Origin: JACRCT01 sp049841135 | GTDB taxonomy: Bacteria; Myxococcota; Myxococcia; Myxococcales; UBA5297 | Length of the DNA: 64,000 nucleotides | Assembly: GCA_049841135.1 (NCBI GenBank) | Contig: JASGHK010000001.1 | Span: 682,001-746,000 of the forward strand | Direction: 5' to 3' | Shown here: piece by piece, positions 37,382 through 46,270 of the stretch | How positions within the stretch are numbered: position 1 is the first letter of the stretch | Layout of the letters: each line of letters starts with the position of its first letter | Translations under genes and position numbers: made by a program | The notes under the pieces: generated by a model | The model's database searches: none | The model's input: the letters and a program-made list of their open reading frames with translations, nothing else | Told to the model about the DNA's origin: nothing

Positions 37382-37698
37382 CTAGCTGCCCAGCAGACGC
37401 ACGCCATGCCACTCCTCGGCTCCAACCTCGGCGGGATTCTCCGCGTTTGCCGTCTGGCAGTGAGCTTGCCGCTCTTGTGCGAGCGGCACGCCCTCGCCGA
37501 GCCCACGCTGCGCTTCGCGCGCGACCTTCGGCGGCACCGGCAGGCCGCGCCTGCGCAGAGCCTCGGCGTAGCGCCGGCAGAACTCCGGGGCCAACCTGTC
37601 GGCAAGTTCCTGGGCGTCGAGGGGCCCGCTCGAGTCCGCGATGACCTCGTCGCCGAGGACCAGAAATCCCGCTCGCTGGTCTTCTTGTCGTCCGCCAC
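37382..37698 (-). CDS. Small protein of unknown function, frame break at a GATC site
   Basis: The start is a GTG with ggaggtg 6 bases upstream (MADDKKTSERD). The frame then breaks at GAAATC on the + strand (37663-37668); if the true sequence is GATC, two bases are extra and the frame continues LVLGDEVIADSSGPLDAQEL, then ADRLAPEFCRRYAEALRRRG, to a stop at 37382, giving exactly 105 codons. Both sides show good codon use. The middle looks like a small alpha-helical domain; the C-terminus contains AHCQTANAENPAE. Family unknown. It precedes the small basic-protein gene in a likely two-gene unit. Confidence 0.5.
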
Positions 37699-37868
37699 GG
37701 TTCACCTCCGGCGTGAGCCCCCCCCACAGGCTACACCTGAGCCCTCGACCCGCCAGACGCGGCCGCCGTCCCACCAGCACCCTTCTTCCGCACGGCTCAT
37801 CCGAGGCGTCGCGCCAGAGAGAATGACTGGGGAACAGGGCTCTTCGGGCGCGAGCCCGCAAAACAACA

Positions 37869-37896
37869 GCGGCCACCCGGTTTCCCGAGTGGCCGC
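37869..37896 (-). terminator. Terminator after tRNA-Ala
   Basis: Stem GCGGCCACCCGG / CCGAGTGGCCGC (12 positions with one or two wobble pairs, loop TTTC) directly downstream of the tRNA on the minus strand, followed by tgttgtttt. A good rho-independent terminator. Confidence 0.8.
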
Positions 37897-37903
37897 CGAT
37901 GTG

Positions 37904-37976
37904 TGGAGCTGATCAGGATCGAACTGACGACCTCCTGAATGCCATTCAGGCGCTCTCCCAACTGAGCTACAGCCCC
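37904..37976 (-). tRNA. tRNA-Ala (anticodon GGC)
   Basis: On the minus strand: acceptor GGGGCTG pairing with CAGCTCC plus discriminator A, D-arm AGCTCAGTTGGGAGAGC, anticodon stem CCTGA/TCAGG with loop ATGGCAT giving GGC, and T-loop GTTCGATCC. All arms pair. The 3' CCA is not encoded (the next bases are CAC). It reads GCC and GCU Ala codons, apt for this high-GC genome. It may share a transcript with the gene ending at 37994. Confidence 0.95.
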
Positions 37977-37993
37977 ACAAACCTCCAAAGCTT

Positions 37994-38377
37994 TCAGGCC
38001 TTGACCGGCTTCTTCTTCACCGGCGCTGCCTTCTTGACCTTCTCCGCCATCGCATCGGCTTCCTTGAGGATGGCGGCGATGTCCGCCTGCTGCCTCAAGA
38101 AGTCCGAATCCTTCGCCTTCACCTCGCCCAACACCCGCTTCAGCGCTGGAGGAACGTTCGCCTGGCCGTCATTCACCAGCTTGTAGAACGCCTCGCCCAG
38201 CTTCAACAGCGCAGCTTCGCGCTCACTTCGTGCTGCATTGAGCCCGGTGTTCGCCTGGCTCATCTCGACTGCCCGCTCTGCCAGCTCCCTCAGTCTCGCG
38301 AACTCGGCCCTGGCAGCGTCCCACATCTCGCCAATCTGGCGAATGGTTTCGCTCTCATCGGGACGCTGTATCGCCAA
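37994..38377 (-). CDS. Coiled-coil protein with Lys/Pro/Ala tail
   Basis: About 127 residues from a TTG at 38377; the start is uncertain because no clear ribosome site is visible and the frame is open further up. The body is a long amphipathic helix (AARAEFARLRELAERAVEMS, then SEREAALLKLGEAFYKL) and the end is basic (AEKVKKAAPVKKKPVKA), resembling DNA-associated or filament-type proteins. No family recognised. tRNA-Ala follows 17 bases after the stop. Confidence 0.55.
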   Translation of the reverse strand: MAIQRPDESETIRQIGEMWDAARAEFARLRELAERAVEMSQANTGLNAARSEREAALLKLGEAFYKLVNDGQANVPPALKRVLGEVKAKDSDFLRQQADIAAILKEADAMAEKVKKAAPVKKKPVKA

Positions 38378-38480
38378 ACCGAACCTCGGAAGCGTCGAAA
38401 GCGGCGGTTGAGTACCGCACAGCCTCGGGCGTGTCAAGAAGTTCTGCGAAAATCTTCTTCTGCCCTCTCGAACCGGGCGC

Positions 38481-38523
38481 GCCTCACCCCCTGCCCCCCT
38501 CTCCGGCAAGCGGAGAGGGGGAA
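38481..38523 (+). repeat. REP-like palindromic repeat, copy 1
   Basis: The unit starts gcctcaccccctgc, then the stem CCCCCTCTCCG / CGGAGAGGGGG with a short loop, then aac. It is nearly identical, in opposite orientation, to 38649-38693. Degenerate relatives lie at 11347 and 45307, so this is probably a dispersed genomic family. Confidence 0.75.
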
Positions 38524-38648
38524 CCCGGCGCGCGACCCGGAGGCCTTCCGCAGCCTCTCGCTCCTAGCCCCCAGCCCGGAGCTACAAGGCGAGAAGAGCG
38601 TCGGGGACGCACAGCGGGGCCCGAAATCGCCTCAAGGCCACGAGTCGA

Positions 38649-38693
38649 GTTCCCCCTCTCCGCGAAGCCGGAGAGGGGGACAGGGGGTGAGGC
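38649..38693 (-). repeat. REP-like palindromic repeat, copy 2 (inverted)
   Basis: The reverse complement of copy 1 apart from a C-to-T change in the arm and a slightly different loop (cttcg against caag). The two copies form a head-to-head pair, like bacterial interspersed mosaic elements mobilised by RAYT transposases; no such transposase is in the window. Confidence 0.75.
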
Positions 38694-38731
38694 TCGTCGT
38701 TATAGTCCGGGCTCGTCGAGGAAGCCTTCCC

Positions 38732-39922
38732 GTGCATCGTTCAACCTGGTTGACGTACATCCCCTTTGTAGTCGTCTCGCTCTCCGTCGCGGTCGGCTTC
38801 CACCTGTACCTGTACCGCCGGCTGGTCAAGGGGATGACCGACTCCCGTCGTATCCGCGCGCTGGGCGTCGGGGCTTTCGTCCTGCTCGGCGCGCTCATCA
38901 TGGCCGGGCCCATCGCCTCTCGGATGTACCCGACCAGCCGCCTGGGCCAGGCTGGCTACCTCTGGTTCGCGGTCGCCTTCTATCTCTTCACCACCCTGCT
39001 GCTGGTCGACCTGGCCTTCTTCCTCGCACGTCTGCTCGGTCGAGTGCGCAAGGCAGCCCCTCCCGCGCCCCCAGCCCCACAAGGCCCGGAGAGCGTGGAG
39101 CGACGCGTCTTTCTGGCCCGTGCCGCCCGAACCTCCGCCTCGCTAGCCGCCGTGGGCGTCACCGGCTTCGGCTTCCAGGAGGCGTGGGCACCGGCACGCA
39201 TCACCGAGGTGCCGGTCAAGCTCCCCCGGCTTCCTCCGGCGCTCTCGGGCCTGACGCTCGCGCAGCTGACGGACATCCACGTCGGCGCGTGGATCGACCG
39301 GCGGTTCATCGAGGACCTGGTCGCCCGCACCAACTCGATCAAGGCGGACGCCGTCTTCATCACCGGCGACCTCGTGGACGGCAGCGTCGCCGACCTGCGC
39401 TCGATGGTCGCTCCGCTCGCACGCCTTCGCTCCCGGTTCGGCACCTACTTCGTCACCGGCAACCACGAGTACTACTCCGGCGTGGACGAGTGGTGCGCCG
39501 AGCTCGAGCGTATGGGCATCACCGTGCTGCGCAACCGCCACGTCGCCCTGGGAGACCCGTCGGCGAGCCTGGACCTCGTTGGCGTGGACGATTGGAACGG
39601 CGGCCGCGGCATGGGCCAGAGCGCAGACCTGAAGAAGGCGACGGCCGGCCGAGATCCTTCCCGGGCGGCCATCCTCCTGGCCCACCAGCCCAAGGGCGTG
39701 GAGCAGGCGGCGGCGGCAGGCATCGGGCTGCAGCTCTCCGGGCACACGCATGGCGGGCAGATCTGGCCGTGGAGCTACGCGGTGCGCCTCGCCTACCCGT
39801 TCTTCAAGGGCCGCTACCAGGTCGGCGAGATGACCCTCTACGTCTCGAACGGCTGTGGCCTGTGGGGCCCCCCGGTGAGGGTGTTGGCGCCGCCGGAGGT
39901 CGTCAAAGTGGTCTTGGGCTAG
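38732..39922 (+). CDS. Membrane-anchored metallophosphoesterase (YkuE-like)
   Basis: 396 residues from a GTG. The first 115 residues have four hydrophobic helices; then a twin-Arg-like stretch RRVFLARAARTSASLAAVGV leads to the phosphoesterase domain: TDIHVGAW (D-x-H), GDLVDG, GNHEYYSG, AHQPKG, GHTHGGQIWPW. All metal ligands are present. Proteins of this form are predicted calcineurin-like hydrolases acting outside the cytoplasmic membrane; the YkuE/LpxI-like subgroup may act on lipid phosphates, but the substrate here is unknown. The domain ends with GCGLWGPPVRVLAPPEVVKV, as in the family. Confidence 0.85.
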   Translation: MHRSTWLTYIPFVVVSLSVAVGFHLYLYRRLVKGMTDSRRIRALGVGAFVLLGALIMAGPIASRMYPTSRLGQAGYLWFAVAFYLFTTLLLVDLAFFLARLLGRVRKAAPPAPPAPQGPESVERRVFLARAARTSASLAAVGVTGFGFQEAWAPARITEVPVKLPRLPPALSGLTLAQLTDIHVGAWIDRRFIEDLVARTNSIKADAVFITGDLVDGSVADLRSMVAPLARLRSRFGTYFVTGNHEYYSGVDEWCAELERMGITVLRNRHVALGDPSASLDLVGVDDWNGGRGMGQSADLKKATAGRDPSRAAILLAHQPKGVEQAAAAGIGLQLSGHTHGGQIWPWSYAVRLAYPFFKGRYQVGEMTLYVSNGCGLWGPPVRVLAPPEVVKVVLG

Positions 39923-40047
39923 CCGTGGGCCTTAAACCTTGGGGTGGCTGGCGACGGAAGCCTTCGAAAACACCGCGCTTCCCCGAGAATGGCGACGTGC
40001 GGTAGCTTTCGGGCCTTCGAGTTTTGACATCGAGGAGGACGGACCGG

Positions 40048-40350
40048 ATGAAGTTCGACCAATCCCACGCCCTGGGCAAGGACGAAGCCAAGAAGCGCAT
40101 CGAGCGCCTGGCGGACTACTGGAAGACCAAGTACGGGGTGGCGGTGAACTGGAACGGCGACTCGGCCCGCCTGGTCGGCGCGGTCAAAGGCATCAACTTC
40201 GACGCGACCCTCACCGTGCGCGACACCCTGGTGGACGCCGAGGGCACCGACCCCGGCCTGCTGATGCGCGCGGTGGCCACCGCCTACCTCAAGAAGAAGC
40301 TGGCCGTGTACCTCGACCCTGCGGTCAAACCCGAGAGCATCGTGGAGTGA
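40048..40350 (+). CDS. Polyhydroxyalkanoic acid system family protein (small)
   Basis: 100 residues. The pattern MKFDQSHALGKDEAKKRIER, then LADYWKTKYG, VNWNGDSARLVGAVKGINFD and YLKKKLAVYL agrees with the family annotated as PHA system protein (PHA_gran_rgn), short alpha/beta proteins of unknown biochemical role found in many Proteobacteria. Length is typical. The ribosome site gaggagg sits 8 bases before the ATG. It is followed by the HD-GYP regulator gene after 40 bases. No PHA synthase is near, so a link to storage polymer is not supported here. Confidence 0.75.
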   Translation: MKFDQSHALGKDEAKKRIERLADYWKTKYGVAVNWNGDSARLVGAVKGINFDATLTVRDTLVDAEGTDPGLLMRAVATAYLKKKLAVYLDPAVKPESIVE

Positions 40351-40390
40351 GCACCCGAGCCCCCGCCGCAGCGCAGGGCGGGCCAACGAC

Positions 40391-41530
40391 ATGAGCCCTC
40401 AACCCGAAACGCCGCCCGAGCTCTCCGAGATCACCGGCAACTACACGGTGATGGACGCGGAGTCGCCGAAAATCCTCATCGTCGACGACGACGACTCCGT
40501 CCGCGACGTCATCTCGGTCCTGCTCACCGAAGAGGGCTACCAGTGCACGTGCGCCTCCAGCGCCGACGAGGCGCTGACACACCTGCCCAAAGGCTTCCAG
40601 CTCGTCATCAGCGACATGAAGATGCCCGGCCACGACGGCCTGTGGCTTTTGGACAAGGTGCGCAAGGAGCACGAGGACACCTCGGTCATCCTGCTCACCG
40701 GCTTCGGTGACACCGAGGCCGCGGTCGAGTGCCTGCGCCGCGGCGCGGTGGACTACCTGCTCAAGCCGCCGCGCGTCACCGACCTCGTCCGCGCCATCGA
40801 GCGCGCGCTGGCCAAGCGCCGGGTGGAGCTGGCGCGCCGGCGCTACCAGGCCAAGCTCGAGAAGCGGGTCCGCGAGAAGACCGCCGAGCTGCAGCAGGCG
40901 CTCACCGACGTCGAGCTCGCCTACAACAACACCCTCCTGGCCCTGGTGGCCGCCCTCGACGCCCGCGAGCACGAGACGAGCGACCACTCGCAGCGGGTCG
41001 TGCGCTACACCGTCGCCATCGCCCAGAAGATGGGCATCGGCGGGCCGCAGCTGGCGGACATCGGCCGCGGGGCGCTCTTGCACGACATCGGCAAGATCGG
41101 CGTGCCCGACTCCATCCTGCTCAAGCCCGGGCCGCTGACGCCCACCGAGTGGGAGGAGATGCGCCGGCACCCCGAAATCGGCTTCAACATGATCAAGAGC
41201 ATCAACTTCCTGACCGTGCCGGCGGACATCGTCCTCTCGCACCAGGAGCGCTACGACGGCAAGGGCTACCCGCGGAAGCTCGCGGGCGAGGCCATCCCGG
41301 TCGGCGCGCGGATCTTCATGATCGCCGACACGCTGGACGCCATCACCAGCGATCGCCCGTACCGCAAGAGCCAGACCTTCGAGGCCGCCCGCAAGGAGAT
41401 CGAGCGGTGCGCCGGGACGCAGTTCGACAAGGAGGCCGTCCAGGCCTTCCTCTCCATCACGGTCGAGGAGCTGATGGAGCTGCGCAAGAAGCGCGACCCG
41501 GGCTCCGACGCCGGCCTCCCGGCGATGTGA
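40391..41530 (+). CDS. Response regulator with HD-GYP phosphodiesterase output
   Basis: 379 residues. Receiver about 25-145 with acidic pocket VDDDDS, phosphoacceptor Asp in VISDMKMPG, Thr in LLTGFGD and Lys in LLKPPR. A short coiled coil follows, then HD-GYP about 185-365: the HD pair HDIGKIGVPD and the signature RYDGKGYPRKL, both intact, with HPEIGFNMIK between. It should hydrolyse c-di-GMP when phosphorylated. With the FHA-GGDEF synthase at 5.7 kb it gives the window both sides of c-di-GMP turnover. No histidine kinase gene is adjacent. Its stop overlaps the moaA start (GTGA at 41527). Confidence 0.93.
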   Translation: MSPQPETPPELSEITGNYTVMDAESPKILIVDDDDSVRDVISVLLTEEGYQCTCASSADEALTHLPKGFQLVISDMKMPGHDGLWLLDKVRKEHEDTSVILLTGFGDTEAAVECLRRGAVDYLLKPPRVTDLVRAIERALAKRRVELARRRYQAKLEKRVREKTAELQQALTDVELAYNNTLLALVAALDAREHETSDHSQRVVRYTVAIAQKMGIGGPQLADIGRGALLHDIGKIGVPDSILLKPGPLTPTEWEEMRRHPEIGFNMIKSINFLTVPADIVLSHQERYDGKGYPRKLAGEAIPVGARIFMIADTLDAITSDRPYRKSQTFEAARKEIERCAGTQFDKEAVQAFLSITVEELMELRKKRDPGSDAGLPAM

Positions 41531-42561
41531 GGTCGGTCGACGTGTCCTCCGCCCAGCAGCCCACGAGCGCACCGGAAGGCGCCACGCCGTCGTCGCTGGT
41601 CGACGGCCAGGGCCGGCAGCTGACCTACCTGCGCCTCTCGGTCACCGACCGCTGCAACTACCGCTGCTCCTACTGCTCGCCCGGCTCCTGGGCGGGCCGC
41701 GCCCAGCTGCTCAGCGAAGACGAGGTGGTGCGCGTCGCCACGCTCTTCTCGCGCATCGGCGTCAAGAAGGTGCGCCTGACCGGCGGCGAGCCGCTCTTGC
41801 GCAAGGACCTCCCCTCGATCATCCGGCGCATCCGCGCCCTGCCCGGCCTGCGCGAGGTCTGCCTGACGACCAACGGCCACCTGCTCGCCGAGGCTGCGCA
41901 GGAGCTCAAGGACGCCGGGCTCGACCGGCTGAACCTGAGCGTGGACACGCTCGACCCGGAGAAGTTCAAGAAGGTCACCGGCGGCCACGGCGACGTCGGC
42001 CGGCTGGTGGCGGGCGTCGAGGCGGCCAAGGCCGTGGGCTTCACCGGCCTGCACGTCAACACGGTGGTCGTCGACGGCTTCAACGACGGCGAGGCCGCGG
42101 CGATCGTCCGCTGGGCCTGGGAGCGCGACCTCGTGCCGCGCTTCATCGAGCTGATGCCCTTCTCGCCCGAGGGGCGTCCGGTCTCGACGCTGGACCTGAT
42201 CGCCCGCATGAAGGCCCAGGGGCTCGAGCTGACGCAGGAGAGCGTGACGCCGGAGGCCATGAGCGGCCCCTCGGAGTACTGGCGCGGCGAGGGCGGCCGC
42301 AAGGTCGGGTTCATCGGCCCGCTCACCCGAAACTTCTGCGAGCGCTGCAACCGGGTCCGCGTCGCCGCCAACGGCAACCTGCACGCCTGCCTGGGCGGCT
42401 CGGCCTCGCTCCAGCTGGCGCCGCTCTTGCGCTCCGAGGCCACCGACGCGGAGCTCGAGGCCGAGATCCGCGAGGCGCTGGCCAAGAAGCCCGACGGGCA
42501 CTGCATGACCAAGTCCGACGCCAAGGCGCAGCTGGGCGCGATGATGGGCATCGGCGGTTAG
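41527..42561 (+). CDS. moaA: GTP 3',8-cyclase MoaA, molybdenum cofactor synthesis
   Basis: 344 residues. The radical-SAM motif DRCNYRCSYC binds the first 4Fe-4S cluster; the MoaA-specific second cluster is RNFCERCNRVRVAANG with a further Cys in LHACLGG; the C-terminal Gly-Gly needed for GTP cyclisation is present (MMGIGG). It makes the cyclic pyranopterin precursor with MoaC. The GTG start overlaps the previous stop, giving a 25-residue low-complexity N-terminus before LTYLRLSVTDRCN. No other moa gene is in the window. The first cluster loop is followed by SPGSWAG where many MoaA have MP-rich loops, a small local variation. Confidence 0.95.
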   Translation: MRSVDVSSAQQPTSAPEGATPSSLVDGQGRQLTYLRLSVTDRCNYRCSYCSPGSWAGRAQLLSEDEVVRVATLFSRIGVKKVRLTGGEPLLRKDLPSIIRRIRALPGLREVCLTTNGHLLAEAAQELKDAGLDRLNLSVDTLDPEKFKKVTGGHGDVGRLVAGVEAAKAVGFTGLHVNTVVVDGFNDGEAAAIVRWAWERDLVPRFIELMPFSPEGRPVSTLDLIARMKAQGLELTQESVTPEAMSGPSEYWRGEGGRKVGFIGPLTRNFCERCNRVRVAANGNLHACLGGSASLQLAPLLRSEATDAELEAEIREALAKKPDGHCMTKSDAKAQLGAMMGIGG

Positions 42562-42644
42562 CTCGCCCCACTCGCTACCCGCTCCCTGTGCGACCGCGCC
42601 AGACCGGCGCTAGACTACGCGGCTCACTGTCCGGGAGCCGCCCA

Positions 42645-45296
42645 ATGAAACGCCTCAGCCTCCTCCTCGCTGCGCTGCTGTTGCCGTCTGCCGCCAACGC
42701 CGCCGAGCCAGCGCTGGTCGCCGGGAAGGTCCAGTCCTCGGCCGAGGGCCACGTCCGCCTCGCCACCGGCGTGAGCACGCCCCGGATTGCCGACAACGCG
42801 GTCGAGGCGGGCCACCGCTTCGCCTCGCTCCACGCCCAGAAGCTGGGCATCAGCGGCGCGGTGCTCGGCAAGGGCCGGCTCTCGCAGTCGCGGCTGGGCA
42901 CCAGCGTCCGCATGCCCTCGAGCTTCCAGGGCCTGCCGGTGCTCGGCCACGAGGTGGTCGTCTCGCTCGACCACCAGAACCGCGTCCGCCGCGTCGCGAG
43001 CTCTGCCGAGCCGATTGTCTCGGCCTCGCTCCTGCGCCGCCTCGACGCGCAGCAGGCCGTCGCCCGCGCCGCTGAAGGCCTGGACTTCACGCTCCTCAGG
43101 GACGGCCAACCGGTCGGCGCCACCCGGGACGTGGTCTATGTCGTCGGCGGCGTCGCGCGCCTCGCCTACGAGGTGCACACCGCCTCGCTCGACCCGATGC
43201 AGAACTGGTACGCGGTGGTCGACGCCGAGACCGGCAAGGTCCTCTCGCGCGTCAACCGCGTCTACCGCGCCGACGCCGGAGTCGGCTGCGACTACGACGC
43301 CGGGACGCCCACGGACATGGCCAAGGTCTGGATGTCCAGCCCTGGCGCCACCAACACCAATCCCTACACCGACCTGGCCGTGCCGCACCTCAAGCAGGTG
43401 CGCGATCCCAACGGGCACCTCGTCGGCGAGCTGCTCGACGCCGTCAGCTGCTGCCCCAACCTCGACTGCGACCCGGCCCAGCCCGCCCGCGAGCTGTCGG
43501 GGACCGTCACCTACGGCACCTTCCAGGTCCCCTTCACCTCGGTCTTCTGCGACCTCAAGCCGCGCGCCACCAACGTCCTCGGCTGCCGCACCAACTACGA
43601 CTACTCCGGCGAGGAGCCCCTCTCCATCGACCCGCCCGCGGCGGGCACCGTGGCGGGCGACGGCACCGCGGCGGACTACGACACCTTCGCCGAGGTCCAC
43701 GCCTACACCCACGCCAACATCGCCTACGACTACATCCGCCAGGTGGGCGACCCGCAGTTCCTGCTGCGCGACGCGGACCCCGCGCGCACCAACCCGCCCG
43801 TCACGCCGCAGATCTGGGCGAACCTGGTCATGCCGGACTTCTACGCCGTCGAGCTCACGGGCAGCTTCCCCAACCTGGCCGCCAAGATCAGCAAGTTCAT
43901 GCGCCAGGACAACTCGGCCTTCATCCCGCGCGAAGGCTGGGCGGGCCTCTTCACCGGCGTCGGCGCGGACCAGCTGCCCAAGACCGACGTCATCACCCTC
44001 TGGCAGGGCCCCAGCGCCGACTTCGCCTACGACGGCGACGTCGTCTACCACGAGTTCACCCACGCGGTGGTCACCAGCACCGCCAACTTCTCCGGCCCGC
44101 ACCTCGACGCCTACGGCGCCCTCGACGAGGCCGGCACGATGAACGAAGCCCTGGCGGACTTCTTTGCCTCCGCCATCACCAACGACTCGCTGACCGCCGA
44201 GTGGGTCGGCGCCCAGATGCCCCCGGTCGAGAACGGCGAGGGCGCGGCGCGCGAGCTCAACACCGACGCCAAGTGCCCGGACGACCTCATCGGCGAGGTC
44301 CACTACGACAGCCTGCCCTTCTCCGGCGCCCTGTGGGCCCTGCGCACCCGCCACCAGGGCAGCGACCAGGGCAAGACCTTCGACGGCGCCGTCTTCGACG
44401 CGCTCGCCGGTTCGACCTCCGCCGCCGGCTTCGCCGAGATGGCCCAGTCGGTCGCCGACGCCCTCAAGACCGCCTTCGACCAGGCCGCCTACGACGACGC
44501 CATCGCCGAGTTCAAGGCCCGCGGCGTGATGGATTGCGTCAAGGTCCTGCCCTACACCGCGCCACGCTCGAGCTTCTACGTGGCCGGCAAAGGCGGGGGC
44601 TACTCGCCCTACGGCCCGGGCCCCATCCAGTTCCGGGTCGAGGCACCGCAGGGCGCCACCGCGGTTCGGGTCACCGCCAACTACAGCCTCGCGGCGCACC
44701 AGCCGATGTTGCCGATACAGCAGGCGACGGTTCCCGGCCTGCACGTCCTGGCCAACGTCAACAAGCCGGTCACCTTCAGCGGGCCCGCCTCCAACATCAC
44801 CGACGATGCGACCGTCTCCAAGGTCTTCACCGTCGACAACAAGAAGGGGACCGTCACCACCACCTTCCCGCTGACCGCCGCGGCCGGCGACTACGTCGTG
44901 GTGGCCATCGTCAACGACACCGCCGACACCGAGGCGCTCTCCGAGGTGACCATCACCGTGACGCCGGCCCAGCCCAGCGACGCCGGCCAGCCCATCGGCG
45001 ACGCCTCCATCCCGCCCACCGGCGACGGCTCGTTCGTCACCACCGGCGACGGGTCGGTCGTCGTCACCGGCGACGGGTCGGTCGTCGTCACCGGCGATGC
45101 GAGCACGTCCAATCCCGGCACCGACGGCTCGGTGGTCAGCAGCCCCGACGGCAGCACGGTCAACCCCGGCGTCGACGCCGGCACGGTCAACCCGCCCAAG
45201 AGCGGCTGCGGCTGCGGAGCCGCTGGCGCGGGCGCGCCCTCGATGGTGCTCTTCGCGGCGCTGGGCCTGGCCGGCCTGGCGCGGCGGCGGAGGTAG
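42645..45296 (+). CDS. Secreted M4-family (thermolysin-like) metalloprotease with MYXO-CTERM tail
   Basis: 883 residues. Signal peptide MKRLSLLLAALLLPSAANA; a fungalysin/thermolysin propeptide (FTP-like, SSFQGLPVLGHEVVVSLD) to about 200; catalytic domain with VVYHEFTHAVV (HExxH zinc site, about 467-477) and NEALADFFAS (third ligand Glu). Two small domains follow, then a low-complexity stalk with repeats of VVTGDGS, and the tail GCGCGAAGAGAPSM, a hydrophobic helix and RRRR, typical of MYXO-CTERM sorting, which keeps proteins at the cell surface before release. Between propeptide and catalytic site there is a Cys-rich insertion (SCCPNLDCD). It may serve predation or nutrient use (inference). 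Confidence 0.9.
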   Translation: MKRLSLLLAALLLPSAANAAEPALVAGKVQSSAEGHVRLATGVSTPRIADNAVEAGHRFASLHAQKLGISGAVLGKGRLSQSRLGTSVRMPSSFQGLPVLGHEVVVSLDHQNRVRRVASSAEPIVSASLLRRLDAQQAVARAAEGLDFTLLRDGQPVGATRDVVYVVGGVARLAYEVHTASLDPMQNWYAVVDAETGKVLSRVNRVYRADAGVGCDYDAGTPTDMAKVWMSSPGATNTNPYTDLAVPHLKQVRDPNGHLVGELLDAVSCCPNLDCDPAQPARELSGTVTYGTFQVPFTSVFCDLKPRATNVLGCRTNYDYSGEEPLSIDPPAAGTVAGDGTAADYDTFAEVHAYTHANIAYDYIRQVGDPQFLLRDADPARTNPPVTPQIWANLVMPDFYAVELTGSFPNLAAKISKFMRQDNSAFIPREGWAGLFTGVGADQLPKTDVITLWQGPSADFAYDGDVVYHEFTHAVVTSTANFSGPHLDAYGALDEAGTMNEALADFFASAITNDSLTAEWVGAQMPPVENGEGAARELNTDAKCPDDLIGEVHYDSLPFSGALWALRTRHQGSDQGKTFDGAVFDALAGSTSAAGFAEMAQSVADALKTAFDQAAYDDAIAEFKARGVMDCVKVLPYTAPRSSFYVAGKGGGYSPYGPGPIQFRVEAPQGATAVRVTANYSLAAHQPMLPIQQATVPGLHVLANVNKPVTFSGPASNITDDATVSKVFTVDNKKGTVTTTFPLTAAAGDYVVVAIVNDTADTEALSEVTITVTPAQPSDAGQPIGDASIPPTGDGSFVTTGDGSVVVTGDGSVVVTGDASTSNPGTDGSVVSSPDGSTVNPGVDAGTVNPPKSGCGCGAAGAGAPSMVLFAALGLAGLARRRR

Positions 45297-45306
45297 CCCC
45301 GCCCGG

Positions 45307-45342
45307 CCCTCCCCCTGCCACCTCCCAAACTGCGGGAGGGGG
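45307..45342 (+). repeat. Diverged REP-like repeat
   Basis: CCCTCCCCC and GGGAGGGGG arms around cctcccaaactgc. It shares the pyrimidine/purine palindromic style of the 38.5-kb repeats but differs in the loop, so it may be a separate subfamily. It follows the protease gene and could help end transcription. Confidence 0.4.
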
Positions 45343-45389
45343 TTCGCTGGTTGCCTTCGAAATCCTTTGTCGGAGCTGCTCCAACGATC

Positions 45390-45422
45390 TCGGCGCACGA
45401 ACCTCCACGGTTCGTGCGCCGA
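45390..45422. terminator. Perfect 14-bp hairpin
   Basis: TCGGCGCACGAACC / GGTTCGTGCGCCGA with loop TCCAC. It is about 90 bases after the protease stop and about 180 bases beyond the macro-domain gene's stop on the opposite strand, so it could serve both. There is no long T run (cgtgttt on the + strand). Confidence 0.55.
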
Positions 45423-45606
45423 CGTGTTTCGACAACCTCGTTCCAACCCTGACGATGGTCCAGGAGGAGTGAGGCCCGGTTCATGTCACGTTTTGCATGC
45501 CTATCTTACGCACACGATGTCGGTGAACGCTGACATGCCTTGCGCGGGGTCCCGCCCGACTTCGCCATGGGCGAGAAACCAGGCTTCGGATCCGACTGCC
45601 GCTCAC

Positions 45607-46248
45607 CTACTTGCGAAGCTCGACCTCGTCCTTCGTGGCCAGACCAAGACTGCTCGGAACGAAGGGACCGCCCGACACGACTCGCTGCCAGGCGGCATGC
45701 ATCTGCCGGGCACACCTTTCCGGAGGCATTCGTCCCACGGCGGTCCCGAGGCCTGGACAGAGGACCGTCTTGATCGCCTGCTCTGGCCGCTGCGCGTTGT
45801 GCTCGGCGATGGCTCTGAGCGCAGCCCGGAAGGCCAGGTACGCGTTCACGGTGTCGCTGATGTTGGCCGGCACGCGCATCGTGGGCGCGCTGATGCACCA
45901 GGGAATCTCGGAGCGGTCGGTCGGAACGATGACCGCCTGGCCCACCGGCAGCTCACCCCCGTGGCTCGCGCGAAGCAGCGCCTGGAGCCGCTGCTGAACC
46001 TGCGGGCCGAGCGTGTAGGTGAAGACCGCGTCGATGCCGCCATCCATGAACCCGAAGCTGTTCGCCGGGCTCACCACCGCATCGGCCCGCAGGTCGATGG
46101 GGTCCTCGGGCTGCACCATGCCAGAGCGCTCCGAGAAGATGTCGCCACACGAGACGGAAACGTCTTCCTCGCCGGCGAACTCGGTCCGCCATGCTGCGAC
46201 CAGGCTCGGGCTCAGGTCGCGCAGATGAAGCTTCAGCCGCTCGTTCAT
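45607..46248 (-). CDS. Macro-domain protein (ADP-ribose binding)
   Basis: 213 residues. DAVVSPANSFGFMDGGIDAVF (residues 55-76) is the N-terminal macro-domain signature with the conserved Asn-x-x-Gly-x-x-x-Gly-Gly ribose loop; VLCPGLGTAVGRMPPE is the second phosphate loop. Such proteins bind or remove ADP-ribose marks or hydrolyse ADP-ribose derivatives. The N-terminal 35 residues (LKLHLRDLSPSLVAAWRTEF) are typical of the phage-tail-like macro group. It follows the DUF2225 gene by 22 bases on the same strand. Activity cannot be decided from sequence. Confidence 0.85.
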   Translation of the reverse strand: MNERLKLHLRDLSPSLVAAWRTEFAGEEDVSVSCGDIFSERSGMVQPEDPIDLRADAVVSPANSFGFMDGGIDAVFTYTLGPQVQQRLQALLRASHGGELPVGQAVIVPTDRSEIPWCISAPTMRVPANISDTVNAYLAFRAALRAIAEHNAQRPEQAIKTVLCPGLGTAVGRMPPERCARQMHAAWQRVVSGGPFVPSSLGLATKDEVELRK

Positions 46249-46270
46249 CGCCCCCTCGCAGTCGCCCGCC

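Larger units (their letters stand above)
38378..38731. other. Intergenic region with paired inverted repeats
   Basis: No gene in these 354 bases between divergent genes. The main content is two copies of a 43-45 base palindromic repeat in opposite orientation (38481-38523 and 38649-38693) with about 125 bases between them. Confidence 0.6.
45297..45606. other. Intergenic region with repeat remnant and strong hairpin
   Basis: No gene is apparent. It holds a repeat relative (45307-45342) and a perfect 14-bp hairpin (45390-45422). The rest shows nothing recognisable. Confidence 0.5.

Noticed and set aside
42624..45446. A 940-codon minus-strand frame opposite the M4 protease
   Set aside because: Shadow of the protease gene, which has HExxH, a signal peptide and a MYXO-CTERM tail.
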